From assembly GCA_019022495.1 (NCBI GenBank), contig JAFEKR010000017.1:1089565-1153564 (forward strand): a stretch of DNA of 64,000 bases, given 5' to 3'. The translations under genes and the position numbers were made by a program. The DNA comes from Epichloe hybrida (Eukaryota > Ascomycota > Sordariomycetes > Hypocreales > Clavicipitaceae). Positions 46,942 through 60,200 of the stretch are shown piece by piece (position 1 is the first letter of the stretch; each line of letters starts with the position of its first letter). A model generated the notes under the pieces. The model did not search any database. It saw only the letters and a program-made list of their open reading frames with translations, and had not been told where the DNA came from.

Positions 46942-49860
46942 ATAGCATTTAACATAGTAAAATTCCTTAATAATATCTCTGTAAAAATAACCTAGGAAGC
47001 CCTTCAAATATGCTAGATTAATGCTTACCTAGGCCCCCTAGACTTCATTATCACTAACGCTAGAACGAACTTCCACGGTAATAAATTTAGATAATTCGTA
47101 GCTTTAATATTAATTTTAATTAAGGAAGTCCTTATTAAGGCATACTATAGTATAGGGAAGGTTAAAAGGTATTATAAGCCACTCTAAAGAGCCTATAATA
47201 TAATTAGATATAAATGCCCTATAACGCTAGAACCTATTGCCCTTTAAATAGCAATTAAGGCCCTAAATAATACTATAGGCCCTAATAGCCTTATTCTAAC
47301 CCTCCTTATCTTTAGAGCTTACTTACGTATAATAAATAAGTCCCTGCCATTACCTAATATTACATAGCATGTGATTATAGTATAGAAGGCTACTAAAGAA
47401 ATTAAGAGACTCTATACTATCTAGAAGGTTAATAAGGCCCTTACTAAACGCAATAGCCTAGACACCTTAAAGACCCTTAGCCTGCCGCTTAGATTAAAGG
47501 TTAAGGTCTAGCGAGAAAGTAAGGGATAGGTAAGTTTATATAAGCTACTAGTAATTACTAGAGAAAGCTATATACTTAATATGCCTAGAGGCCTAAAGAC
47601 CTTTAGGTTAATATCTATTAAGCCTTACTATAATAATCCTAGTGTAAAGAAGATAGCAAAGCCTAGTAAAGAGAAAGGAGAAAAAGGGCAAGAGGCTTAT
47701 AATAAGAATATAGTGCTACTAATACTATTAAGGTAAGGACGCGGAAGGCTATAGAAGAACCCTCCTATAATGCCTTAAGGTGCTAATACCTTCCTATTAG
47801 CAAAAGAATATAGTAACCTAGCTCTTATAATTAAGCTATATAAGGAAGGAATTATTAAGACCCTAGGTAAACTATTTAAGCTATTAATAAAAGCAGAGAT
47901 TAACGCTTTAATTAAGTAAGGTATATTTAAATTCATTATGTTTAACAAGGAAGAACATAGTAAGATTCAAATCTTTAATTCCTAAATTATTAATAAGATC
48001 AAAGGCAAGATAACAGAACCCTACGAAAAGTTATGCCTTATGATCTAAGGGTGTAAGGATAAAGGGAAACAGGCCATTCTCACACAGGCCCTAACAATTT
48101 AACACGCAAGCTAACGTCTTATCCTCGCGATAGCCCTATTAGTAAGATTAAGGAAATTCCTTATCTAGCTAAGAGATATCTATTAGGCTTATATATAAGC
48201 CTGTATATTACTAGAGTGGCTAATCCTAGCGCACTTACTAATTTAGATATGATATCTTTACTTGCCTAGTATAATCTTAAGGGTTATAAAACCCCTTTAT
48301 AGGCTTATAGAGGTAGGAACACACTAGTAGGTTATATATCATAAGCATCATAGAGAGAACCTCTAGATAGAAACCTTTACGTACAATCCCTGCCTGCTTG
48401 TAACTACAAAGGAAAGCCCTAACTTTGCCTACATTAGAATGTAAACTAATAATATAATTAGCCTCTTAGATAAGAAGTTCTCTAAGAAGGAAAAGACCTA
48501 GCTTGCTATAGTAGGCTTTAATATAAAGCTAAAGTAATTCCTAACTTAGAACTGCCCTCTTACGTTTAATAGTGGTATTATCTCGCTAAAGAATAATACT
48601 ATTAAGATCTAGTAGAAAGGGCAGAGTAATAAGTTAGAGTTAGTTCTAATAACTAACTTAAAGCGTAAATACGTTAAGCAGAGGGCCTAAGGCGCTTATA
48701 TTGCCTTGATTTACTAACCAGAGGCTTGCTTTAACCTATCTGTTACTGTATAACACTAGGAGCTAACCCTAGAGAACATGAAAGCCCTTAATTGCTGCCT
48801 AAAGTAATAGATAAATTACCTAGAGAGAGGTCTGATGTTTATCCTAATTAACCTTAAGAAGACGAAGCTCTTTACCTTTATAGATAGATCCTTTGCTAAT
48901 AACTAGGACCTATCCTTATAACTAGGATATATACTTATCCTAGTAAACGAAGACTACACTAATAGTAAGTTTATAATTAAAGGTAATATTATGCACTTTA
49001 GCTTAACAAAGAGTAAGAGAGTCACGTAAAGCGTGCTTACCTTAGAAGTCTATAGTATAGTAGCTAGTGTTAATATAGCTTATATAATTATAATCACCCT
49101 AAACTTAGTTACTAACTAACTAAAGCTCCTAAAGATCCTAGTTATTATATATACGGATTTATACTCCTTATATAAGTGCCTTATTAAACTTGGTATGATA
49201 AAGGAGAAACGCCTAATAATTAATATTATAGCCTTTTAATAGTTATATAAACGCTAAGAACTCTACAAGATCTAATAAATTAATAGAGAGGATAACCTAG
49301 CTAATACCTTTATAAAGGCATTACTTAATAAAGCCCTTAAGAGCTTTATCTTAACTAACTAGATAACTATCTAGATAGAGGGATAGGTTACCTATGCATA
49401 ATACACGCATAGTAAGAGGAAAAGGTAATTCTCTAGAAGGGTAGCTATAAGGATAAGATAGTAATATAAGGGGGATCTACGCCCCTGTAGTTAATATCCC
49501 TAGCGGCTATAACCACGCTAGCTTACTAGGCCCTCCTAGTAGACTATAGAAATTAATAGTAGTGCGTAGGAGGATAAAGGTATTGCTAAGGAGGAGAAAG
49601 ACGTTATATACACACTAAGGTGTAGTATATGTGTTATTTTAAGGAAAAGAAGGGATTTAGAAGGACTTACTTATCCTTATATAGGCTTATAGGCTAAGCG
49701 AGATTGTTATTTCCCTTTTATTAGTAACTATATGCCTAGATAGGCTATAAGTTCTTTTCCTTATATCCCCTATTAATTATATCCTTAATCTGTCTTTCCT
49801 TTTTTATTTCTACGATTAATATCACGTGTTAATAATTATATTAAAAGAGAGAAGTTCTAG
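46942..49860 (+). pseudogene. Inner Copia family 2: rest of integrase, RT, RNase H and 3' UTR (decayed)
   Basis: It resumes after the LINE target duplication with KFLNNISVKITQEALQICQ, the integrase core (LDFIITNARTNFHGNKFRQ, SIGKVKRYYKPLQRAYNII) and the tail NMPRGLKTFRLISIKPYYNN (about 47580-47640). RT is at about 47930-48700 with active-site remnant stop-T-N-N at 48442-48453. RNase H follows with ILVNEDYTNSKFIIKGNI and VIIYTDLYSLYKCLIKLGM near 49140-49200. A purine-rich AAAAGAGAGAAG tract precedes the LTR at 49861. Confidence 0.82.
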
Positions 49861-50167
49861 TGTTAGAACAAAGGTAATATTAATTACGTGTCATAGCCGC
49901 AATTACCTAGCAGAAGCTTAGGCCGCGCGTAAACCCTACACGCAACCTATAACCTAGCACATTAATTAGCTAGGAAATATAGGGACACAAACGCGCAACC
50001 CCTTTTCCCTTTATATATTATAACTTCTAGCTTTTTACCTCTCTTTTCCTATAACTCAATCAATCATAATCACAGATAACGCAGCCTAGAATAGATAATC
50101 AATGACAATACTATTCTTTGGGCTCACGACTGTATTACATTGAATTCAATACCCTGTGAATCTAACA
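49861..50167 (+). repeat. 3' LTR of inner Copia family 2 element
   Basis: 307 bp, the same length as its partner at 37343. Ends CCCTGTGAATCTAACA, followed by the target duplication TTACC. Confidence 0.92.
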
Positions 50168-53082
50168 TTACCCTTAAGGATAAGTATAGCTTTAATTATA
50201 AAGTAATAGTAAATATCTTTTACCTAGATAGTAACTGCCTTACACTTTATGCTGTAGATATAGCTATAGCGTTTAATATAGCGAAATTCCTTAATAATAT
50301 CTCTATAAAAACAACCTAGGAAGCCCTCTAAATATACTAGATTAATGCTTACCTAGGCCCCCTGGACTTTATTATTATAGACACTAGAACGAACTTCTAT
50401 AGTAATAAATTTAGATAATTTATAGCTTTAATATTAATTTTGATTAAGGAAGTCCTTATTAAGGCATACTATAGCATAGGGAAGGTTAAAAGGTATTATA
50501 GGCCGCTCTAAAGAGCTTATAATATAATTAGACGTGAATACCTTATAACGCTAGAACCTATTACCCTTTAAATAGTAACTAAGGCCCTGAATAATACTGT
50601 AGGCCCTAATAGCCTTATCCTAACCCTCCTTATCTTTAGAGCTTACCTATGTATAATAAATAAGTCCTTGCTATTACCTAATATTATATAGCGTGTAATT
50701 ATAGTATAGAAAGCTACTAAAGAGATTAAGAGACTCTATACTATCTAGAAGGTTAATAAGGCCCTTACTAAACGTAATAGCCTAGATACCTTAAAGACCC
50801 TTAGCTTACTACTTAGATTAAAGGTTAAGGTCTAGCAAGAAGGTAAGGGATAGGCAGGTTTATATAAGTTACTAATAGTTACTAGAGAGAGCTATACACT
50901 TAATATACCTAGAGGCCTAAAGACCTTTAGGTTAATATCTATTAAGCCCTACTATAATAATCCTAATATAAAGAAGATAATAGACCCTAGTAAAGAGAAA
51001 GGAGAGAAAGGGTAAGAGGCTTATAATAAGAATATAGTGCTACTAATACTATTAAAGTAAGGATATAGAAGACCACGGAAGAACCCTCCTATAATACCTT
51101 AAGGTACTAATACCTTCCTATTAGTAAAAGAATATAGTAACCTAGCTCTTGTAATTAAGCTATATAAGGAGGGAATTATTAAGACCCTAGGTAAACTATT
51201 TAAGCTGTTAATAAAAGCGGAGATTAATGCCTTAATTAAGTAAGGTATATTTAAATTTATTATGTTTAATAAGGAAGAATATAGTGGGATTTAAATCTTT
51301 AATTCCTGAATTATTAATAAGATTAAAGGTAAGATAATAGAACCCTACAAAAAGTCACGCCTTATAATCTAAGGGTGTGAGAATAAGGGAAAACAGGCTA
51401 TTCTTACACAGGCCCTAATGATTTAATGCGCGAGCTAATGTCTTATTCTTATAATAGCCCTGTTAGTAAGATTAAGGAAATTCCTTATCTAGCTAAGAGA
51501 TATCTATTAGGCTTATATACAGGCCTATATATTACTAGAGCGGCTAATCCTAGCGCGCTTGCTAATTTAGATATAGCATCTTTACTTACCTAGTATGATC
51601 TTAAGGGTTATAAAACCCCTTTATAGGCTTGTAGAGGTAGGAACATACTAGTGGGTTATATATTATAAGTATTATAAAGAGAACCTCTAGATAGAAACCT
51701 TTATATATAATCCTTACTTACTTATAACTATAAAGGAAAGCCCTAACTTTACTTATGTTAAAATATAAACTAATAATATAATTAGCCTCTTAGATAAGAA
51801 GTTCTCTAAGAAGGAAGAGACCTAGCTTACTATAGTAAGCTTTAATGTAAAGCTAAAGTAATTCCTAACTTAGGACTACTCTCTTATATTTAATAGTAGT
51901 ATTATCTTACTAAAGAATAATACTATTAAGATCTAGTAGAAAGGGTAAAGTAATAAGTTAGAGTTAGTTTTAATAACTAACTTAAAGCGTAAATATATTA
52001 AAAGACTTTTCTATTACTGCCTAAAGTGGTAGATAAATTACTTAGAGAGAGGTCTAATGTTTATCCTAATTAACCTTAAGAAAGTAAAGCTCTTTACCTT
52101 TGTAAATAGATCCTTTACTAATAACTAGGACCTATTATTATAACTAGGATATATACTTATCCTAGCGAATAAAGACTACACTAATAGTAAGTTTATGATT
52201 AAAGGTAATATTATATGCTTTAGCTTAATAAAAAGTAAGAGAGTTATATAAAGCGTGCTTACCTTAGAAGTCTATAGCATAGTAGCTAGTGTTAATATAG
52301 CTTATATAATTATAACCACCCTAAACTTAGTTACTAACTAACTAAAGCTCCTAAAGATCCTAGTTATTATATATATAAATTCATACTCCTTATATAAGTG
52401 CCTTATTAAGCTTAGTATAATAAAGGAGAAATGCCTAATAATTAATATTATAGCCTTTTAATAGTTATATAAACGCTAAGAACTCTATAAGATCTAATAG
52501 ATTAATAGAGAGAATAACCTAGCTAATACCTTTATAAAGGTATTACCTAATAAGGCCCTTAAGAGCTTTATCTTAACTAACTAAATAACTATCTAGATAA
52601 AGGGATAGGTTACTTATATGTAATATATATGTAGTAAGAGGAAAAGGTAATTCTCTAGGAGGGTAGCTATAGGGATAAGATAGTAATATGTAGGGGATTT
52701 ACGCCCTTATAGTTAATATCCCTAGTAGCTATAACTACGCTAGCCTACTAGGCCCTCCTAGTAAACTATAGAAATTAATAGTAGTGTATAGGAGGATAAA
52801 GGTGTTACTAAGGAGGAGGAAGATATTATATACGCGCTAAGGTGTGGTATATGTGTTATTTTAAGGAAAAGAAGGGATTTGGAAGGACTTACTTATCCTT
52901 ATATAGGCTTATAGGCTAAGTAAGATTATTATTTCCCTTTTATTAGTAACTATATGCTTAGATAGGCTATGAGTTCTTTTCCTTATATCCCTTATTAATT
53001 ATATTCTTGATTTGTCTTTCCTTTTTTATTTCTATAATTAATATTATATGTTAATAATTATATTAAAAGAGAGAAGTTCTAG
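50168..53082 (+). pseudogene. Outer Copia family 2 element, part 2: integrase to 3' UTR (decayed)
   Basis: Directly continues the reading interrupted at 37342 (TTACCCTTAAGGATAAG). It contains the integrase core and tail (NIPRGLKTFRLISIKPYYNN near 50900-50960), RT with stop-T-N-N near 51766-51777 and RNase H. A segment between about 51995 and 52010 is missing compared with 48660-48800, so about 0.12 kb of RT/RNase H was lost. It ends with the same purine tract before the LTR at 53083. Confidence 0.85.
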
Positions 53083-53390
53083 TGTTAAAATAAAGGTAAT
53101 ATTAATTACGCGTTATAGCTATAATTACCTAGTAGAAGCTTAGGCTACGTGCGGACCCTACACGTAACCTATAACCTAGCATGTTAATTAGCTAGGAAAT
53201 ATGAGGACACAAATGTGTAACCCCTTTTCCCTTTATATATTATAACTTCTAGCTTTTTACCTCTCTTTTCTTATAACTTAGATTAATTATAACAATAGAT
53301 AACGCAGCCTAGAATAGATAATCGATGACGATACTATTCTTTGGGCTCACGACTGCATTACATTGAATGCAATACCCTGTGAATCTAACA
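53083..53390 (+). repeat. 3' LTR of outer Copia family 2 element
   Basis: 308 bp, TGTTAAAATAAAGGTAATATT to CCCTGTGAATCTAACA. Moderately RIP-mutated at its start. It abuts the CAG-ended element terminus at 53391. Confidence 0.9.
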
Positions 53391-54032
53391 AAAACCTTAA
53401 AATACTAAATAATTAAAAAGTCTAGCTTTTCTTATAGTAATTTACTTATTTATACTTATACTTATATTTTATTAATTTATTTCTTATTTATTTTTAATTA
53501 AACTTTAACACTAATAATATTTTAAGTTATATAAAGAATATAAGATATATATATATAAGCTATTATAAGCTATTATAAGCTATTATAAGCTATTATAAGC
53601 TATTATAAGCTATTATAAGCTATTATAAGCTATTATAAGCTATTATAAGCTAATATAAGCTATTATAAGCTATTATAAGCTATTATAAGCTATTATAAGC
53701 TATTATAAGCTATTATAAGCCATTATAAGCTATTATAAGCTATTATAAGCTATTATAAGCTATTATAAGCTATTATAAGCTATTATAAGCTATTATAAGC
53801 TATTATAAGCTATTATAAAGATATTATAAGCTAAGATAAATATTTTTACTAATACTACAAATATAGTATTTGTAGTTAGTGTAGTTTATGAAAATAAATT
53901 TGTAGTGTAGTGTAGTGTAGTTTTTTTCCCCTTGTAGTTATTGTAGTTTATAGTGTAGTGTAGTTTGTAGTGTAGTAACTACACTACACTACAAAAACTA
54001 CACTACAATACACATTGTAGTGCAATGCTCTG
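53391..54032 (-). mobile_element. Right terminus of a CAG-ended (hAT-like) element, inverse of 23421-24015
   Basis: Its reverse complement begins CAGAGCATTGCACTACA, carries GTAGTGTAG subterminal motifs, the 10-bp satellite and the same AT-rich stretch as the left terminus (compare CTTTTTAATTACTTAGTATTTTAAG near 24000). It lacks the 9-bp and 100-bp satellites. No transposase is visible. Confidence 0.5.
53553..53817 (+). repeat. 10-bp satellite, unit TATTATAAGC, about 26 copies
   Basis: Inverse of the array at 23601-23850; nearly perfect 10-bp periodicity. Confidence 0.95.
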
Positions 54033-54814
54033 AAGATTATTTATATTATAATAGGCTTATTTAACTTTATTAAGTTAAGTAGTATTATACTAGAAAAGTA
54101 AGGAAAGCTTAACTTAAAGGTATTAAATAATAATAAACACTAGCTTATTAAAGAGGCTTATAAGCTAGTAAATAACTTTAATATAAGAGGGAGTCTAATA
54201 GTATAGTAAAGTATTATTATAAAAAAAGGCTTTTATAGTTATTAGTAATACTAGTAAGAGAGAGGTATTAAGATCCCTAAGGATAGAAGTCTTTAATAAA
54301 GGAGAAATTATTAGGTAAGTAGTTATAACTTATAAGGTTATTAGGTAAGTAGCTATAAGATTATTAGGTAGGTAGCTATAAGGTAAGGGAGATAAAACCA
54401 TAAGTAGTGTGAATTTTATATAGGTAAAAATACTAGTAATTCTTATAGCTATGCTAATTCTACTATAACCTTCTAATCTCTTCCTTTACCTTTATAACCT
54501 TTTTCTTTACCTTTATAAATAACCTTTCTCTTTACCTTTATGAATAATAGCTAAAGTCTATAGTTATAAAAGCTACTTTATCCTTACTTCTAAGCTTATT
54601 TTAAAGCACTATATTCTTTAGATTTTCCTTAACCTAGCTTATTACTTTTAATATCTAAATAATACTATAGCTTTTATAAAATAACTTATAGTTCTCTAAT
54701 ACCTTCTTAAACTTACTATCTAATAGGTTACTTCACTAGGTAACTATAGTATATATATAAAAGTACTCTTACTTTTAAACTTAAGAAAATACTAATTTAA
54801 GTGCTATAAGAACT
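54033..54814. other. AT-rich RIP-like sequence, no gene recognised
   Basis: Contains a short tandem GTAGCTATAAGATTATTAGGTA-like repeat at about 54310-54385 and two TTTACCTTTATAA(C/A) repeats at about 54485-54540. It ends in GAACT, the left target duplication of the next element. The same locus resumes at 61104. Confidence 0.5.
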
Positions 54815-55053
54815 TGTTGCAACAACCGGGTCAACATCGAGTTGACCACTAGGAAAGTGGAGCACGTGCGGCAACGCCGCACTGTGATTAGCCGCACCCG
54901 TACGCGAGGCACACACGTGACTCGCGTTTCCCCCCCCCCCTTTTCTTATAGCCACATAACACTATAGATAGCTTCGATCCTTAGACCTTATTATATCATT
55001 AAACCTAACCCTACGTTACACTAGTGCATACCAATCCCTTAGTATAACTAACA
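54815..55053 (+). repeat. 5' LTR of Copia family 3
   Basis: Begins TGTTGCAACAACCGGG and ends GTATAACTAACA. It contains GGTCAAC-ATCGA-GTTGACC, a perfect 7-bp-stem inverted repeat near the start, and a run of C at about 54931-54940. Confidence 0.92.
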
Positions 55054-57270
55054 CTAATCAGTAGTTAAAAAACCATAGATAAGCTAGGAATTACTTAAGA
55101 AGAGGCTTTCCTTTAGCTACCTAAGGAAGTATACTAAAGGAAAATAGACTCCGGATACTAAATATTAGGCTTCCTAGGGATTTAACTTTTTCTATTAGCA
55201 AGTCTCTAACTATTAATAGAAGAATCAATCCTATTATCTACCACAAGAAAACTAATTAACTAACTAAGAGTTTATAGCCACGTATAACTTCTTAAACCAG
55301 AGATTAAAAACCCCTTAACCTTACTAGTTAAAAATCCCTTAGCCTTACTAGCTAAAGACTATTAATAATAGCACCCCTAAGTAATAAATAAGCTTTATCT
55401 TAGACTACTAAAGGAAAGCAGCCTGCCTAGTTAAGACCTAATAAAGCAAGCCTACCTCTATAACTTTAAAAACATACCTTAGTTATTACTACTAACTAGA
55501 AGAGCTTAAGAGAACTAAATCCTTAGATTACTAAGGAATAGGAGCTTAATAACTATCTTGCTTAGATAATTAATATCTATAAGAGTAGTTAATATAAAGA
55601 TCTTGCCCTTTAGGAGATCTTCTATAATAACCTTAATGGCTAGACAAAAGAAACACTTAATCAAGCTTCATAACCTTTAGTATGCGAATTACAAGACTAC
55701 CTACGCGAGAATAGCGTCTATATTATTTAAAATCAAAGCAGTAAGATCATTAAATCGTTAATTTAAGTCCTTAAAGAAGAAATAATATCATAGTAACCTA
55801 AAAACAAAATCACGAAGCAAATCACCATAGGTAAATTCCTCTCTTCAAATAATCCTGCCCTTAAAAGCCCTCTGATCACAAGCCCTTCAATTTACACTGC
55901 CCCTATCTATTACCCTTTAGTATATAATCCTCCTATATATAATCCCCTAATCAATAACCCTTATAATCCCGCTTTAAACAACCCTCTAGCTACATAACTA
56001 CCTCTAGGAAGAAACACACCTAAACCCCTAATAAATCTAATAATTCCACCGATTATATCCTAGAACAACCAATTTAACAGATAACCCTAGCTATATAAAC
56101 AGTAATAATCCTATCTAAAGATTAAATTATAAGAAAGATCTTAGAACTTATAAAGAGCTATAAGGATAATAACTATTATAGTAGGAAGATATATAACTTC
56201 CTCACGCCAAAAGTTAACTTATTCTAAAACAAATATAATAGACTAAATCTCCTATAGGAATATATACATAAGGCCCTTCCTATTATGCTTTTAGGTAATA
56301 CTAAGTAGTATTACCTTGATTATCTAGTAAACAAAGGCTTTATATACAAACAAATAGTTAATAACGTTTGTTAACAATTTAAAACAGAAAGTAACTAACA
56401 GTTTTATTACTAAGAATAGAATGGTATAACGCTTAGGAACATTATCACTACTAATCTAGATAAATCCAAACTAGATTATCTTAAGATTCTGCTTACAACC
56501 CTTAAACATATTCACAGAGGACTCTTTCCCCTATTAATAGTTAATATAGAACTTTATTATTAGACCCTAAGCGTAATTTCTAGTGTTTTAGAGTGTAGGC
56601 AAGCTAAATATAATTATTTACCTAGCTTTAAAGGACTTACTAAAGACCTCCGTAAATTAATCTCTATTACTAAAGCTAATAAATTAGCTGCCTAATTTAA
56701 TTAAAGCACTATTAGTATTACTAATGCTAATAAATCAAAGGTAATGTTCATAGACTACTATTATAACTAACTATATAATTAATAAGGTTAAGGTAAAGGC
56801 TATGGTTACTATAACTAAGGCTATAACTATAGTAGATGCCATATCTATAACAAGAACGAATACTAGTTAATAAACCATCTAGAAAAAGACTAGAAAGAGG
56901 TAAAAAAACACTAGTAAAAGAACAAGAGATACTAATTGCCGCTAATAGAGAAAAAGTATTAGGCATTCCTTATGGCCTATAAAGGCTAAGTATTTAAAGA
57001 AGCTAATAACCTTGCTAATAGAGCGTAGGAATTAGCCAAAACCTTTATTAAGTCTAATAATAATAAAGATAAGGATAATAATACTAAAGAGACTTCTATA
57101 TTAAAGTTTAACTAGCTAAGTATTATATAATTCTTTATATTAGGATTTTAACTAGTTAATAGTAATATTATTAATATCCTAAGAGATAAATCATTTAAGC
57201 ACACATACCTTAAGCATAATCCCTTTAATAATATAAAAACCTCTTATATTTTAGAGAAATATTACTCTAA
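55054..57270 (+). pseudogene. gag, Copia family 3 (decayed)
   Basis: A proline- and asparagine-rich stretch (about 55860-56050, with repeated YNPP/YNPL motifs) is followed by capsid-like sequence. At 56837-56878 the codons read CHIYNKNEY-stop-LINH, i.e. CX2CX4CX4H with two C changed to Y and Q changed to a stop. This is the same unusual knuckle as in family 2. A lysine- and glutamine-rich region follows to about 57010. Stops throughout; start not determinable. Confidence 0.72.
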
Positions 57271-60200
57271 AGAAGTTTTCTAAGGGATAATACCTAATAT
57301 AGGAGCCTTAGGTGTCTTAATAGCTAGAATTAGATAAGTATAAGCTTTACTAAGATTAATGCTATTACTAAAGATTAAACTAACTCTAGAAAAGATAATT
57401 AAATTTAGTGCTAGGACCGTGATTATAAAAGAAGTAGTTAACGTACTAACGGAGCTAGGTAATATCCCTTTCTATATAATTAATATACATATACCTTTCT
57501 TATTCTCTTTAGATAATATAGATAGGTTACGCGTTAAGGTAAATAACCTTGCGAACATATTAATCTAAGATAATAAGATAGTTCCTATTATTAGGAAATA
57601 GGGACATCTTTAGTAGACTCTAGAAGCTAGAGAAACAGTAGCTTTCCACCTATTAAAAACAGAACTCTATTAACTATATTAATAATTTAGTTACCTATTA
57701 GTTAAATAGCTTATAAAAATACTAAACTAAGCTAGATATAATATTAAAGCAAAGGCTATTAAATAATTAACTGAAATTTGCTACTATTACTAAATAAACA
57801 GAAAGGCCTTAGGCAGATTTAAGTTTATAATTAAAGATAACTATAAGTTTAACTACAAGATTATAGTTAATATTATTTAAATTAATAGATAACCTATTCT
57901 TTATGTTATTAATTTTATAACCTTGTTTTAAGTAGCCTAATTCCTTAATCTAAATAAGCAGAAGGTATGTAATATTTGGAATGCCTTATATAAATACTAG
58001 ATTAACACCTACCTTAGTCCTCTAGAATAGATTATTTATAATACTAGAAAGAACTTTATATTAGTAGAATTTAAGTATTATATATAATTACTATTAATTA
58101 AGATTAATAAAGTTCTAGTTAAGGCCTATAATAGTATTAGAAAAGTTAAACGCTATTATAGACTATTATAGCAAGCCTATATAATTATTACAGACTCTAT
58201 AGGTTAAGATCTTACGCCTAAGTAATAACTTTAGATAGCTATGAAAGCTATGAATGACTTAGCAGGCCCTAATAGTCTTATTCCTATAATTCTTATCTTT
58301 AGTGTATATCCACGAATAACTAATAAGTTACCACTAAGTGTATTTGTTATTTAATAAGCTAAAGTAATTCGCAAAGCCACTAACAAGGTCTAATAACTCC
58401 TAGCAAAGCAATAAGTTTATAATGCTTTAAGAACCTAAAATAGCCTAGATACGCTACTAACACACTAACTTCCGTTATAGTTAAATATATACGTATAGAG
58501 AGAGAAAGATAAATAGTATAGCCCCTATAAGCTTCTTACTACTAATAAAGAAACCTATACCCTTTAAATACCCTATAGACTAATAAGATTCTAATTAATA
58601 GTTATTAAACTATACTATTATAACCTATACTATGCTAGAGAACTTTATAAGCTAATACCTAGAGGCAAAGACTAAGCTATAGATATAAATAAGACCCTAA
58701 TAATTAAAGAGATTATCCCTAAAGCTTTAGAAATAAATAAGGAACTACTATAGCCTAAGAGAAAGCGTAGAAAATTATAAAAGAAGCTTATAGTTTAATT
58801 TAACCTTATAAGAACTAAATATATAGTAACTATATACTTAGTAAATAAAGACTAAGAGAAAGTATTAATAAAGAAACTTATAGCTAATAGTAAGTTAAGT
58901 GTAGTATTTATTATAGTAAAGGAAGAAGCTAATTAGGATCTAGCCCTTTAGTTATATTAAGAAGGAAAGATTATAACCCTAGGCAAGCCCTTTAAGCTAT
59001 TAGATTAGATTAAGATTAATGCTTTATAAGCTTATAATATGTTTAGATTCACGCTATTTAATCCTACTAAACATAGTAATAAGAGACTTTTTAAATCTTA
59101 TATAGTAAGAGAAATTAAAGGCAAAGGAATAGCTATGCTATATAAAAAGTCATAACTTATGATTTAAGGGATGAATAATAAAGGGAAGGAATTCATCCTA
59201 ACCTAATCCCTAATAATCCAAAGATTAAGCTAATAATTAATTATTATGATCGCACCATCGCTTAGATCCAGAGGAATTATCCTATGGATTTAAGATATTA
59301 CATAAGCTTACGTGTAATTAAAAACGCAGCTCGCAAGATTAATCATCACTATATTACCTAAGCAGATAGCATATCTATTCCCTAAAGGAACCATTATAGA
59401 AGTTATCAAGCCTTTATATAGAATCGCAGAAGCTAGAACCTACTAGTTCGCAACTTACTTCTATTACTACAAAGAGATGCTTAAGATAATGACTTTATCC
59501 TATGACCTATGCTTGCTAATTATAGAAGAGAATAACAATAATCTCTTTAGAGTAGTTAGTATACAGACTAATAATACACTAGGCCTTAGTAACTAGGATT
59601 TCTATAACCTTAAAGAAAAGGAACTATAGAAGGCGAATTTCTTAGTAAAGCTAAAGCAAAAGCTATTAGCTAAGAATCCCCTTATCTTTAATAGTTATAT
59701 CCTTACCTAGAATGCTAATAACTTAATAAAACTTTATTAAAAAGGCTAGAGTAAGAAAATTAGGCAGATTAACCTGTAATTACTAACTATAAAACAAGAT
59801 TATATTAAATAATAAGCATAAGGAAGTTATATTATAACTATCTATTAACCTAAAGCCCTTTATAATCTATTAATCATAGTATAACATTAAGATCCAACTC
59901 CTAATAATATAACTTAATTAAACAAGCAACTTAACTAGCAGATCTAACATTAAGACTAAGGCCTATATTATATCCCTCTAGACCTCGAGAATACAAAGTT
60001 ATTCGTGTTTATAAATAGATCCCTTGCTAACAATAAAAATCTAAGTTCCTAGATTAGATACGTGATTATTATTAGTAATAAGGAGGCGAAAGATAATATA
60101 TTTACCTTAAAAGGTAACATTATTATATATAGCTTAATAAAGAGCAAGCGTGTGACCTATAGCGCTCTCGCTTCTAAACTATACTTAATAGTATAAGGTG

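Larger units (their letters stand above)
37343..50167 (+). mobile_element. Inner Copia family 2 element with TTACC target duplication
   Basis: 5' LTR 37343-37649 and 3' LTR 49861-50167 are both 307 bp. TTACC stands on both sides (37338-37342 and 50168-50172), and removing the element rejoins the outer integrase reading exactly, so this is one complete insertion. Interior: gag 37650-39860, with an unrelated 330-bp patch at 39226-39555 replacing roughly 0.7 kb, protease near 39865-39900, integrase split by a LINE at 40534-46941, then RT (stop-T-N-N at 48442-48453) and RNase H. All coding parts are RIP-damaged. Confidence 0.92.

Noticed and set aside
23413..54040. One intact 30-kb transposon with 8-bp duplications
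   Set aside because: The flanking 8-mers CTCCTTAT and AAGATTAT do not match, and the two ends are joined to different Copia contexts.
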